Shown here: piece after piece, positions 1-5,943 of the stretch
Numbering within the stretch: position 1 is the first letter of the stretch
How the letters are laid out: the number at the start of each line of letters is the position of its first letter
DNA from: Paracoccaceae bacterium
GTDB lineage: Bacteria; Pseudomonadota; Alphaproteobacteria; Rhodobacterales; Rhodobacteraceae
Reading direction: 5' to 3'
Assembly (NCBI GenBank): GCA_023260935.1
Contig: JALQTL010000443.1
Coordinates: 1-8,063, forward strand
DNA: 8,063 nucleotides
Notes under the pieces: generated by a model
What the model saw: the letters and a program-made list of their open reading frames with translations, nothing else
The model's database searches: none
What the model was told of the DNA's origin: nothing
Position numbers and translations under genes: made by a program

Positions 1-60
1 ATCGGTTCCCCCGTGCATGGGGTCTGATATGACGCCTTGGGCCGCGCAATCAAGATGTGA

Positions 61-240
61 TCAAATCAGCGGCTCATATTCGAAACGGGTGGCGTCGCCC
101 TGCCAGCCCTGCCCGCTCAGATCATGGGCCACCGCGCGGACATAGGCGCCGGTGAAACTGGCATTGCCTGCACCCTTCGCCCAAGACGACCGAGGCACCC
201 CGTTACGGCCCAACAGGCTGACCGCCTCCTTCGCGGGTGA
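61..240 (-). pseudogene. C-terminal coding remnant, family not recognised
   Basis: A 59-codon stretch is open on the minus strand and ends at a TGA at 61-63. It is bounded upstream by an in-frame TGA at 241-243 and has no credible start or ribosome binding site. The translated tail reads like real protein (for example GNASFTGAYVRAVAHDL, ending TRFEYEPLI) and has the strong third-position GC bias of the neighbouring genes, so it is probably the 3' end of a former gene whose 5' part has frameshifted. The adjacent frame just upstream (about 205-270) also holds a plausible stretch, CYKFNAVLITREGGG, as expected if one or two indels split a single gene. I do not recognise the family. It does not resemble the usual C-terminus of a sugar-binding protein, so it may be a different gene fused by deletion to the fragment at 396-560. 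Confidence 0.4.
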
Positions 241-395
241 TCAGGACCGCATTGAACTTGTAACAGTTGGATCAGGTGGTCATCGGCGTGACGAGCTTGC
301 CCGTCCCGCCTGATGTCGAGCAGGTCATCATCACATCAACCCCGTGCAGCGCGCGTTCCCGCGAACAGCGCGCATGCCGCTCGGCCAATAGCGCC

Positions 396-560
396 TGCAC
401 CATCAATCCATTTGTCACCCGAAGCATCGAACGGCTTGGCAAGCTGGGCCACGGCTGCGTCCTCGCCCCCCTATGCCCAACAATGGGTCACCTTCAGATC
501 GGCTGCCCACCCAACCGTAGACAGCGCGACCGACGCGGCAAGCGACGCAACCAGTTTCAA
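396..560 (-). pseudogene. Decayed 5' end of sugar ABC transporter substrate-binding protein gene
   Basis: Reading leftward from a TTG at 560 (possibly a mutated ATG), with AGGAG 4 nt upstream at 565-569, the frame gives a signal peptide, MKLVASLAASVALSTVGWAA, then DLKVTHCW followed by a stop. After a shift of frame it continues as GEDAAVAQLAKPFDASGDKW and then IDGA. Together these match the conserved mature N-terminus of alphaproteobacterial extracellular sugar-binding proteins (pattern ADLKVTHWWTSGGE..AVA.LAKAF...GDKWVDGAIAG). The spacing around the missing TSG block is one base short, which fits a 1-nt deletion, and the second Trp is now Cys. Homology is lost beyond about 396. Such proteins normally exceed 400 residues and are followed by permease genes, none of which are seen here. 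The intact product would have been periplasmic and captured the sugar handled by the plus-strand operon. Both the family call and the pseudogene status rest on reading by eye. Confidence 0.72.
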
Positions 561-592
561 GTTACTCCTGTCGTCTTCCCGGTTTCTAAATC

Positions 593-620
593 GTTATAGT
601 GATTTCCTGTAACGTTACAG
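593..620 (-). promoter_or_regulatory. Possible promoter of the decayed binding-protein gene
   Basis: On the minus strand a TATAAC (593-598) could be a -10 box. The hexamer 16 bp upstream, CTGTAA (615-620), is a poor -35 box that lies inside the 14-bp palindrome. Transcription would start near 587, leaving a leader of about 27 nt before the TTG at 560. A repressor bound to the palindrome would cover the -35 box, which is a normal LacI-family arrangement. The call is based only on motif spacing. Confidence 0.35.
607..620. promoter_or_regulatory. Predicted LacI-family operator (perfect 14-bp palindrome)
   Basis: CTGTAACGTTACAG is a perfect inverted repeat with a central CG step. That is the hallmark of LacI/GalR-family operators, where the hinge helices insert at the central CpG. 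It lies 47 bp upstream of the start of the decayed sugar-binding-protein gene and 261 bp upstream of the LacI-family gene at 881, so it sits in the divergent control region where such regulators usually bind. The simplest inference is that the 881-1942 repressor binds here to control the former transporter and perhaps itself. No second copy of the full palindrome was noticed in the window. Confidence 0.7.
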
Positions 621-689
621 TTCTTCCGATCAAACAATCTTTTCGCTTGTCGCAAGGGGGTGGGCTGGCATTGAATGAGGGCTGACCCC

Positions 690-800
690 TGGGCCATTCG
701 CCTGCGCGCCATAGCCAGTAAAGACGATCATGCCGCCCTGCCGCACCACCCGCAAAGATCGTGAATTCAAAGCATTCTCCCGGCACATTCCGGCGCCGGA
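690..800 (-). pseudogene. Possible remnant of a zinc-type (MDR) alcohol dehydrogenase
   Basis: The minus-strand frame here contains SRSLRVVRQGGMIVFTGYG, which resembles the second half of the Rossmann fold of medium-chain dehydrogenases (pattern SLR.VR.GG.IVF.GYG), preceded by residues reminiscent of the usual D.....G loop. The sequence on either side is not recognisable as a dehydrogenase and the frame ends at 630 without a family-like C-terminus. If real, it is a decayed fragment of a polyol or sugar dehydrogenase of a former larger cluster, and it occupies the region where the lacI promoter should lie. A chance reading in GC-rich DNA is the main alternative. Confidence 0.28.
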
Positions 801-880
801 CATCGCATCCGCAGCACAAAGGAAAAGCATCGGATCGCCCGTTGCGACCCCGAGCACAATTCGTTGCAATCGGGGGCGAC

Positions 881-1942
881 ATGACCTCTGCCATTGACGC
901 CCCGCCGGGCCGCCGCCCCGCGCAGCCGCCAGATCCGGAACATGAACGGCCCACCCTGAAAACCCTTGCCGCCGAGACCGGCTTTGCCATTGCCACAGTC
1001 AGCCGCGCCCTGAAGGATGCCCCCGACATCGGCGAAGGCACAAAGCGCCGCGTGCGCGAGGCTGCCGAACGCCTTGGCTATCGCCCAAACCGTGCTGGTG
1101 TTCGCCTGCGCACAGGCAAAACCAATGTCATCGCGCTGGTCCTGTCGACCGAAGCCGACATGATGAACTTCACCTCGCGCCTGATCTATTCCATCGCCGG
1201 GGCGCTGCGCGGCACCTCCTATCACCTGATCGTCACGCCCTTTTTCCCCGATCAGGATCCGATGGACCCGATCCGCTATATCGTGGAAACCGAAAGCGCC
1301 GATGCGGTGATCCTGAACCAGACGAAACCCGATGACCCGCGGGTGCGTTACCTGCATGAACGCGGCTTTCCCTTCGCCACCCACGGGCGCACGGAAATGG
1401 GAATCGACCACCCCTATTTCGATTTCGACAACGAGGCTTTCGGCCGGATCAGCGCCAGCGCCCTTGTCGCCCGCGGCCGCAAACGCCTGCTCCTGATCCC
1501 CCCGCCCCGCCACCATGCCCATTCCCGGCACATGAGCGCGGGCTTTGCCGAAGCGGCCAGCGCAGGCGGCGCCAGTTTCGAGATCGTCACCGATGTCACC
1601 TCGGAGTCCGGCGCCGAGGCGATCGAGGCGGCCCTGACGAGGCGGTTGGCGCATGCGCCCCTGCCCGACGGCATTCTGTGCGGATCGACAACCTCGGCCA
1701 TGGCCGCCATCTGCGCGGCCGAACGCACTGGCCTTGTTCTGGGGCAGGACATCGACGTGGTGGCCAAGGAGGCGATCAGCTTTCTGCGCCGGTTCCGGCG
1801 ACATACGCTGATCGTGCAGGAAGATCTGGGCCGGGCCGGAGAGTTCCTTGCCCGCGCCGCGATTGCCGCGATCGGAAAACGGAAAGACCAGCAGATGCAG
1901 GGGCTGGATGTTCCCGCAACCGTGGAACATCCGCAGGATTGA
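881..1942 (+). CDS. LacI/GalR-family transcriptional repressor
   Basis: This 353-residue protein is a sugar-responsive DNA-binding repressor. The N-terminal helix-turn-helix lies at residues 25-47 (TLKTLAAETGFAIATVSRAL), followed by the third helix and the hinge segment (RLGYRPNRAGVRLRTGKTN, about 64-82). The rest is a periplasmic-binding-protein-like effector domain with family landmarks such as the opening strand NVIALVLS and a GILCGSTTSAMAA segment. The ATG at 881 is preferred: it puts the helix-turn-helix about 25 residues from the start, near the family norm, whereas the in-frame ATG at 761 would add 40 residues of low-complexity, unconserved sequence. The ribosome binding site is weak (GGGGGCG just upstream). 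The next gene starts 15 nt downstream, so this is the first gene of a three-gene operon. The likely target is the palindrome at 607-620. The effector sugar is unknown. Confidence 0.93.
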   Translation: MTSAIDAPPGRRPAQPPDPEHERPTLKTLAAETGFAIATVSRALKDAPDIGEGTKRRVREAAERLGYRPNRAGVRLRTGKTNVIALVLSTEADMMNFTSRLIYSIAGALRGTSYHLIVTPFFPDQDPMDPIRYIVETESADAVILNQTKPDDPRVRYLHERGFPFATHGRTEMGIDHPYFDFDNEAFGRISASALVARGRKRLLLIPPPRHHAHSRHMSAGFAEAASAGGASFEIVTDVTSESGAEAIEAALTRRLAHAPLPDGILCGSTTSAMAAICAAERTGLVLGQDIDVVAKEAISFLRRFRRHTLIVQEDLGRAGEFLARAAIAAIGKRKDQQMQGLDVPATVEHPQD

Positions 1943-1943
1943 C

Positions 1944-1953
1944 AGGGAGAGGG
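1944..1953 (+). promoter_or_regulatory. Strong ribosome binding site for the isomerase gene
   Basis: AGGGAGAGGG lies 4 nt upstream of the ATG at 1958, inside the 15-nt gap after the repressor stop codon. It fixes the start of the downstream gene and suggests efficient translation from the shared transcript, in contrast to the weak site in front of the repressor. Confidence 0.75.
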
Positions 1954-1957
1954 AAAG

Positions 1958-3013
1958 ATGAAGGCGATCAAGGGGCCGGCACTGTTTCTGGCGCAATTCG
2001 CGGGGGATGACGCCCCGTTCAATTCCTGGGACAGCATCACGAAATGGGCCGCCGACTGCGGTTATGTGGGGGTGCAGATTCCCAGCTGGGACGGGCGGCT
2101 GTTCGACCTCGACAAGGCAGCAAGTTCCAAGACCTATTGCGACGAGGTGACAGGAACCGCCGCTGCCAACGGCATCACGGTGACCGAACTTTCAACCCAT
2201 CTGCAAGGCCAGCTTGTGGCCGTTCACCCCGCCTACGACACGGCCTTTGACGGCTTTGCCGCCGCGTCCGTGCGCGGCAATCCGAAGGCCCGGGCGGAAT
2301 GGGCGGTGGATCAGGTGAAAAAGGCCCTGACCGCCAGCCGCAATCTGGGCCTGACCGCCCATGCCACCTTTTCAGGGGCGCTTGCCTGGCCCTACATCTA
2401 TCCTTGGCCCCAACGCCCGGCGGGGCTGGTGGAAGAGGCGTTTGACGAGCTGGCCCGCCGTTGGCTGCCGATCCTGAACCATGCCGAGGATTGTGGCGTG
2501 GATGTCTGCTATGAAATCCACCCCGGCGAAGACCTGCATGACGGGGTCAGCTATGAGATGTTCCTCGATCGGGTAAAGGGGCATGCACGGGCCAACATGC
2601 TGTATGACCCCAGCCACTATGTGCTGCAACACCTTGATTATCTGGATCATATCGACATCTACCACGACCGCATCAGGATGTTTCACGTCAAGGACGCGGA
2701 ACTGAACCCAACCGGGCGGCAAGGGGTTTACGGCGGCTTCCAGTCGTGGGTCAACCGCGCCGGGCGCTTCCGCAGCCCGGGCGACGGGCAAGTGGATTTT
2801 GGCGGCATCTTTTCAAAGCTGACGCAATACGGCTTTGACGGCTGGGCCGTGGTGGAATGGGAATGCTGCCTGAAACACCCCGAAGACGGCGCCCGCGAGG
2901 GCGCGGACTTCGTGCGCGCGCACATGATCCGCGTCACCGAAAAGGCCTTTGACGATTTTGCCGGCGCCGGAACGGACCGGGCCGCGAACCGGCGCATGCT
3001 GGGACTGGACTGA
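1958..3013 (+). CDS. Sugar phosphate isomerase/epimerase family TIM-barrel protein (AP-endonuclease-2 / xylose-isomerase-like)
   Basis: This 351-residue cytoplasmic protein has the fold and metal-ligand pattern of the xylose-isomerase-like superfamily. The expected divalent-metal ligands appear on successive strands: E186 (YEIHPGED), D217 (LYDPSHYVLQ), H243 (MFHVKDAE) and E300 or E302 (AVVEWEC). H188 and H220 may also contribute. The N-terminus (PALFLAQFAG, then WDSITKWAADCGYVGVQIP) is the first barrel unit, and TELSTHLQGQLVAVHP (about 76-91) is a typical substrate-side strand. Members isomerise or epimerise sugars, keto-sugars or inosoles, and some act as lyases on 3-keto-glycosides. It lies between a LacI repressor and a Gfo/Idh/MocA dehydrogenase, a common pairing in sugar, inositol and keto-glycoside catabolism. 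Length and motifs look intact. The reaction and substrate cannot be assigned from sequence alone. Confidence 0.88.
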   Translation: MKAIKGPALFLAQFAGDDAPFNSWDSITKWAADCGYVGVQIPSWDGRLFDLDKAASSKTYCDEVTGTAAANGITVTELSTHLQGQLVAVHPAYDTAFDGFAAASVRGNPKARAEWAVDQVKKALTASRNLGLTAHATFSGALAWPYIYPWPQRPAGLVEEAFDELARRWLPILNHAEDCGVDVCYEIHPGEDLHDGVSYEMFLDRVKGHARANMLYDPSHYVLQHLDYLDHIDIYHDRIRMFHVKDAELNPTGRQGVYGGFQSWVNRAGRFRSPGDGQVDFGGIFSKLTQYGFDGWAVVEWECCLKHPEDGAREGADFVRAHMIRVTEKAFDDFAGAGTDRAANRRMLGLD

Positions 3014-3027
3014 CAGGGCTGTATCCC

Positions 3028-3083
3028 GGGGCCACGCCGGGGGCCAGCCCCTAGCCACCCCGGAGTATTTGGAAAAGCTGCAA
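3028..3083 (+). repeat. Rhodobacteraceae-type intergenic element (GC-rich arms then CCCCGGAGTATTT)
   Basis: The 84-nt gap between the isomerase and dehydrogenase genes contains GGGGC (3028-3032) and its complement GCCCC (3047-3051) around a 14-nt loop. These are followed by CCCCGGAGTATTTGG (3058-3072) and an A/G-rich tail, AAAAGCTGCAAG. From memory, GC-rich arms followed by CCCCGGAGTATTTGGAA and an A/G-rich tail recur in intergenic regions of Rhodobacter, Paracoccus and relatives, usually close upstream of a start codon or after a stop codon. Here the element ends just before the ribosome binding site of the dehydrogenase. Only one copy occurs in this window, so its repeat status rests on that recollection. 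Confidence 0.5.
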
Positions 3084-3086
3084 GCA

Positions 3087-3095
3087 GGGAGGGGC
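3087..3095 (+). promoter_or_regulatory. Ribosome binding site for the dehydrogenase gene
   Basis: GGGAGGGGC lies immediately upstream of the ATG at 3098 and supports that start over internal ATG codons. It follows directly after the intergenic element at 3028-3083. Confidence 0.6.
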
Positions 3096-3097
3096 AA

Positions 3098-4267
3098 ATG
3101 GCCATCACAGGGGCGCATGTGGCGCGGGCACCACGGATCAGGTTGGGCATGGTTGGGGGCGGACGCGATGCGTTTATCGGCGCGGTGCACCGCATCGCCG
3201 CGCGGCTGGACGATCAATATGAGTTGGTGGCGGGCTGTTTTTCTGCGGATGCGGAAAAATCGCTGGCCTCGGCCGCCGATCTGGGGGTTGGCCGCGCCTA
3301 TGCCAGCTTTGCCGAGATGGCTGCGCGCGAGGCCCGGCTGAAGGATGGAATCGAGGCGGTGGCAATCGTCACGCCAAATCACTTGCACGCGCCCGTGGCG
3401 ATGCAGTTCCTGAAGCGCGGCATTCATGTGATCTGCGACAAGCCGCTGACCCATTCGCTTGCCGAAGCGAAGAAGCTGGCCCGGGCGGCAGAAGCCTCGG
3501 GCGTGGTCTTTGCGCTGACCCATAATTACACCGGCTATCCGATGGTGCGTCAGGCCAAGGCGATGGTGGCGGCGGGCGATCTGGGCGATATCCGTCTGGT
3601 TCAGGTGGAATATCCGCAGGACTGGCTGTCAGAGCCGCTGGAAGCCTCGGGCCAGAAACAGGCCGACTGGCGCACCGATCCGGCGCGTTCCGGCGCGGGG
3701 GGATCGACCGGGGATATCGGCACCCATGCCTATAATCTGGCGCGTTTCGTGACCGGTCTGACGCTGGAGGAGCTTTCCGCCGATCTTCAGGCCTTTGTGC
3801 CGGGGCGCCGCGTGGACGACAACGCGCATGTGATGCTGCGCTTTGCCGGGGGGGCGCGAGGCATGCTGTGGTGCAGCCAGGTGGCCGCGGGTTGCGAAAA
3901 CGGGCTGCGGCTGCGCGTCTTTGGCACGAAGGCGGGGATCGAATGGGCACAGGAAGACCCGAATTATCTATGGATCACCCCCCTTGGGGGCCAGCGGTCG
4001 CGCATGACACGGGGGGGCGGGGGCGCGGGGCCGGATGCCGCAAGGATGACCCGCATCCCGCCCGGTCATCCGGAGGGGTATCTGGAGGGCTTTGCCAATA
4101 TCTATGCCGAAGCGGCCCGGGCCATTCTGGCACGGCGGGCTGGCACAAGCCCCGACCCGGCCGTAACCTTTCCGGGCCTTGCCGAAGGGGTGGAGGGGGT
4201 GGCTTTTGTCGATGCCTGCGTGCGGTCCAGTGCGCGCAACGCCGCTTGGGTCAAGCTGAACCTTTAG
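3098..4267 (+). CDS. Gfo/Idh/MocA-family NAD(P)-dependent sugar dehydrogenase
   Basis: This 389-residue cytoplasmic oxidoreductase probably oxidises or reduces a sugar, keto-sugar or polyol. The N-terminal Rossmann fold begins with GMVGGGRDAFIG (17-28), which matches the dinucleotide-binding glycine motif. VTPNHLHAPVAMQFLKRGIHV (about 91-111) leads into the family lysine motif C-DKPLTHS (K115). The substrate-binding alpha/beta domain carries GGSTGDIGTHAYN (201-213), where D206 and H210 are the expected catalytic-site residues. The C-terminus has a normal NGLRLRVFGTKAGIEW strand and the PGHPEGYLEGFANIY segment. The GGGRDAFIGAVHRIAARLD opening is one I associate with a sugar-catabolic subgroup, commonly encoded beside an isomerase/epimerase as here. 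A glycine-rich loop at 306-310 (TRGGGGAG) coincides with a G-rich run in the DNA. The gene ends 51 nt from the convergent trgB. Substrate and cofactor preference are unknown. Confidence 0.92.
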   Translation: MAITGAHVARAPRIRLGMVGGGRDAFIGAVHRIAARLDDQYELVAGCFSADAEKSLASAADLGVGRAYASFAEMAAREARLKDGIEAVAIVTPNHLHAPVAMQFLKRGIHVICDKPLTHSLAEAKKLARAAEASGVVFALTHNYTGYPMVRQAKAMVAAGDLGDIRLVQVEYPQDWLSEPLEASGQKQADWRTDPARSGAGGSTGDIGTHAYNLARFVTGLTLEELSADLQAFVPGRRVDDNAHVMLRFAGGARGMLWCSQVAAGCENGLRLRVFGTKAGIEWAQEDPNYLWITPLGGQRSRMTRGGGGAGPDAARMTRIPPGHPEGYLEGFANIYAEAARAILARRAGTSPDPAVTFPGLAEGVEGVAFVDACVRSSARNAAWVKLNL

Positions 4268-4286
4268 GCTTCGACGCCGCAGAGGT

Positions 4287-4309
4287 GGGGCGCGGCGCAG
4301 GGCCGCCCC
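4287..4309. terminator. Possible bidirectional terminator between convergent operons
   Basis: GGGGCG (4287-4292) and CGCCCC (4304-4309) can form a 6-bp all-GC stem with an 11-nt loop in the 51-nt gap between the dehydrogenase stop and the trgB stop. There is no clear T-run on either side, so it is at best a weak intrinsic terminator. It is the only structure seen where two convergent transcripts must end. Confidence 0.3.
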
Positions 4310-4318
4310 CTTCCGCCC

Positions 4319-5440
4319 TTACCTGCGCAGGCGTGGGCGTTCGCGTTGCAGCCAGAGCGCGGTCAGGATCAGCGGGCCATTTCCCGCCTCGCCCGTTGCG
4401 ACCAGATCCATCAGGCTGTCAAAGCTGACAAGATGGCCCCGGATGTCTTCCGCCTCTTCCGCCACGCCATGCACCCCGGCCACGCCATCGGGCAGGTCGG
4501 CAAGGCCCACGAAGGAATAGAGAAACTCTGTCTTCGCTCCGGGCGAGGGGTAGTAGCTGGCAACCGGCAGAAGCTGGCCCAGCGTCAGGCCGGCCTCTTC
4601 CGCAGCTTCGCGCCGGGCGCAGTCTTCCGCCGTTTCGCCCGGATCGATGCGCCCGGCGATCGCCTCCAGAGACCAGGGGTTGCGGTCGCCCCGCGCAAAG
4701 GGCCCGGCGCGGAACTGTTCGATCAGCAGCACCCGGTCGCGCCCCGGATCATAGGGCAGAACCGTCACCGCATCGCCCGACACAAAGGTGGCGCGGGTGA
4801 TCACCTCGCTCATGCTGCCATCAAAGCGACGAAAGCGAAGGTCATGTTCCTCGACCGCAAAGAACTGCGCATAGGGTTGGCGCATGGCCTGCACCTGCAC
4901 CTGATCGGCCGAGGACGCGCGGCGCAGGCGGGCGGGTGACGGATCGCGCGCGGCCCGCACACGGCTGGCGCCCCGCACCAGCATCTGGCCATAGCGCGCC
5001 AGCACCGCTTCGGCCGGAACCTTGCCCATCAGCGCCATCACATCATGCGCCGTCGCGGTGATGGCATCGCCAAAGCGCCCGGCCCAATCGGCCAGCGACC
5101 AGGGCGCACCGGGTTTCCAGCCGGTGGCGGCCGGCACATAGACCAGCGCCGGAACCGGGCCCTGCCCCGTTTCCACCCGAACCCTGCGGGTCAGAAAATC
5201 GAAGCCGCCTTCGTAATAATCCAGCCGGTCCTGTTCGGTGGCGGTCAGGCCGCGCACCAGAAGGCCCTCGGTCCAGCCGTCAGGGTCTTCGATCAGCATC
5301 GGATGGGGGCGGCCTTGTGCCCAATGGGCACGCCAGCCCGCCATCCGGGCCGCTTCGCAGACAGGCGGGCGCCCCAGAACCACTGTCAGCAGGGGCAGAT
5401 GGCACAGCGTACCATAAAAGAACATGTCCTGGCGTGTCAT
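4319..5440 (-). CDS. trgB: TrgB: gamma-glutamylcyclotransferase-like domain fused to an ADP-ribose-type Nudix hydrolase
   Basis: This 373-residue protein has two domains. Residues about 6-140 form an AIG2/GGCT-like domain with the opening FFYGTL (7-12) and RLDYYEGGF (72-80), which contains the expected acidic residue E77. Residues about 190-370 are a Nudix hydrolase with a perfect Nudix box at 263-285: G263, E269, R277-E278, E281-E282, G284. The flanking EQFRAGPFARG and NPWSLEAIAGRIDPG are typical of the ADP-ribose pyrophosphatase (NudF/AdpP) group, and SYYPSPGAKTEFLYSFVG is the usual downstream strand. Expected chemistry is Mg-dependent cleavage of ADP-ribose or related nucleotide sugars. 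The start is taken as ATG 5440 (MTRQDMFFYG), because the upstream TTG at 5452 lacks a ribosome binding site. It follows trgA by 31 nt. TrgB was first described with TrgA in Rhodobacter sphaeroides tellurite resistance. The gene name rests on this pairing and overall resemblance. Confidence 0.85.
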   Translation of the reverse strand: MTRQDMFFYGTLCHLPLLTVVLGRPPVCEAARMAGWRAHWAQGRPHPMLIEDPDGWTEGLLVRGLTATEQDRLDYYEGGFDFLTRRVRVETGQGPVPALVYVPAATGWKPGAPWSLADWAGRFGDAITATAHDVMALMGKVPAEAVLARYGQMLVRGASRVRAARDPSPARLRRASSADQVQVQAMRQPYAQFFAVEEHDLRFRRFDGSMSEVITRATFVSGDAVTVLPYDPGRDRVLLIEQFRAGPFARGDRNPWSLEAIAGRIDPGETAEDCARREAAEEAGLTLGQLLPVASYYPSPGAKTEFLYSFVGLADLPDGVAGVHGVAEEAEDIRGHLVSFDSLMDLVATGEAGNGPLILTALWLQRERPRLRR

Positions 5441-5471
5441 GAAGGGGTCCAAAGGGCGGCAAAGCCGGCCG

Positions 5472-5918
5472 TTACTTCCATCTGGTGCGGGTGAACTGCG
5501 CCAAGGCGCCCCCGATCAGCCCGCCCAGAAGCAGCACGCTGACCACCTCGGGGCTGAACAAAGGCCGGCCCAGCACCAGCGCCCGGCCGAAGATATCCAG
5601 CACGGCCTCCATCGGGCCGGCATAGCGCCCCTGCACCGACCGGGACAGCATGTCCCAGACCGAGAAGATCAGCAGCACGAAAAATGCGATGGTCAGCGAG
5701 GTGCGCACGCCCGTCCCCATCGACTCGATCCGGCCCCGAGGCTTCATCAGGAAACCGCCCATGATCACCCAACCGCACATGATACCGATGATGGCGCTGA
5801 CCTCTCGCAAGACGCCGGCGGGGCGACCGTCCGGCATCAGCGGCACATATTGATCGGCGGCAAGCCAAGCCACACCTGCGAAGATGATGGCCGCAACCAG
5901 CTTGGCGGCTGTTGGCAT
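5472..5918 (-). CDS. trgA: TrgA-family inner-membrane protein
   Basis: This 148-residue integral membrane protein has four predicted hydrophobic segments at about 5-22, 40-58, 74-92 and 123-142, and a short basic C-terminus (FTRTRWK). The opening MPTAAKLVAAIIFA, the central CGWVIMGG, the SVWDMLSRSVQGRYAGPMEA segment after the third helix and the closing ALAQFTRTRW match my memory of TrgA proteins of Rhodobacteraceae. The start ATG at 5918 has AGGGACAGG directly upstream. It lies 25 nt after the methyltransferase gene and 31 nt before trgB, so these genes are probably co-transcribed. TrgA is linked to high-level tellurite resistance in R. sphaeroides; its molecular activity is not known. No catalytic motif is visible. 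Confidence 0.85.
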   Translation of the reverse strand: MPTAAKLVAAIIFAGVAWLAADQYVPLMPDGRPAGVLREVSAIIGIMCGWVIMGGFLMKPRGRIESMGTGVRTSLTIAFFVLLIFSVWDMLSRSVQGRYAGPMEAVLDIFGRALVLGRPLFSPEVVSVLLLGGLIGGALAQFTRTRWK

Positions 5919-5943
5919 CCTGTCCCTTTCCGGCCCCTTCTTA

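Noticed and set aside
1..60. Short CCCC/GGGG arms near 8-22 as a terminator
   Set aside because: The stem is only 4 bp with no T-run, too weak to support.
267..612. Two overlapping plus-strand frames of about 100 codons
   Set aside because: Neither has a ribosome binding site or protein-like composition, and the minus strand of the same region carries the recognisable binding-protein remnant.
761..880. In-frame ATG at 761 giving a 40-residue N-terminal extension of the LacI regulator
   Set aside because: The extension is basic, low-complexity and unlike any LacI family N-terminus; ATG 881 puts the helix-turn-helix near the expected position.
767..1996. Long 409-codon minus-strand frame opposite lacI
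   Set aside because: It is an antisense shadow of a clear LacI gene in GC-rich DNA; its translation has no recognisable family motifs.
5441..5452. TTG at 5452 as the trgB start
   Set aside because: No ribosome binding site precedes it, and ATG 5440 gives the family-like opening MTRQDMFFYGTL.
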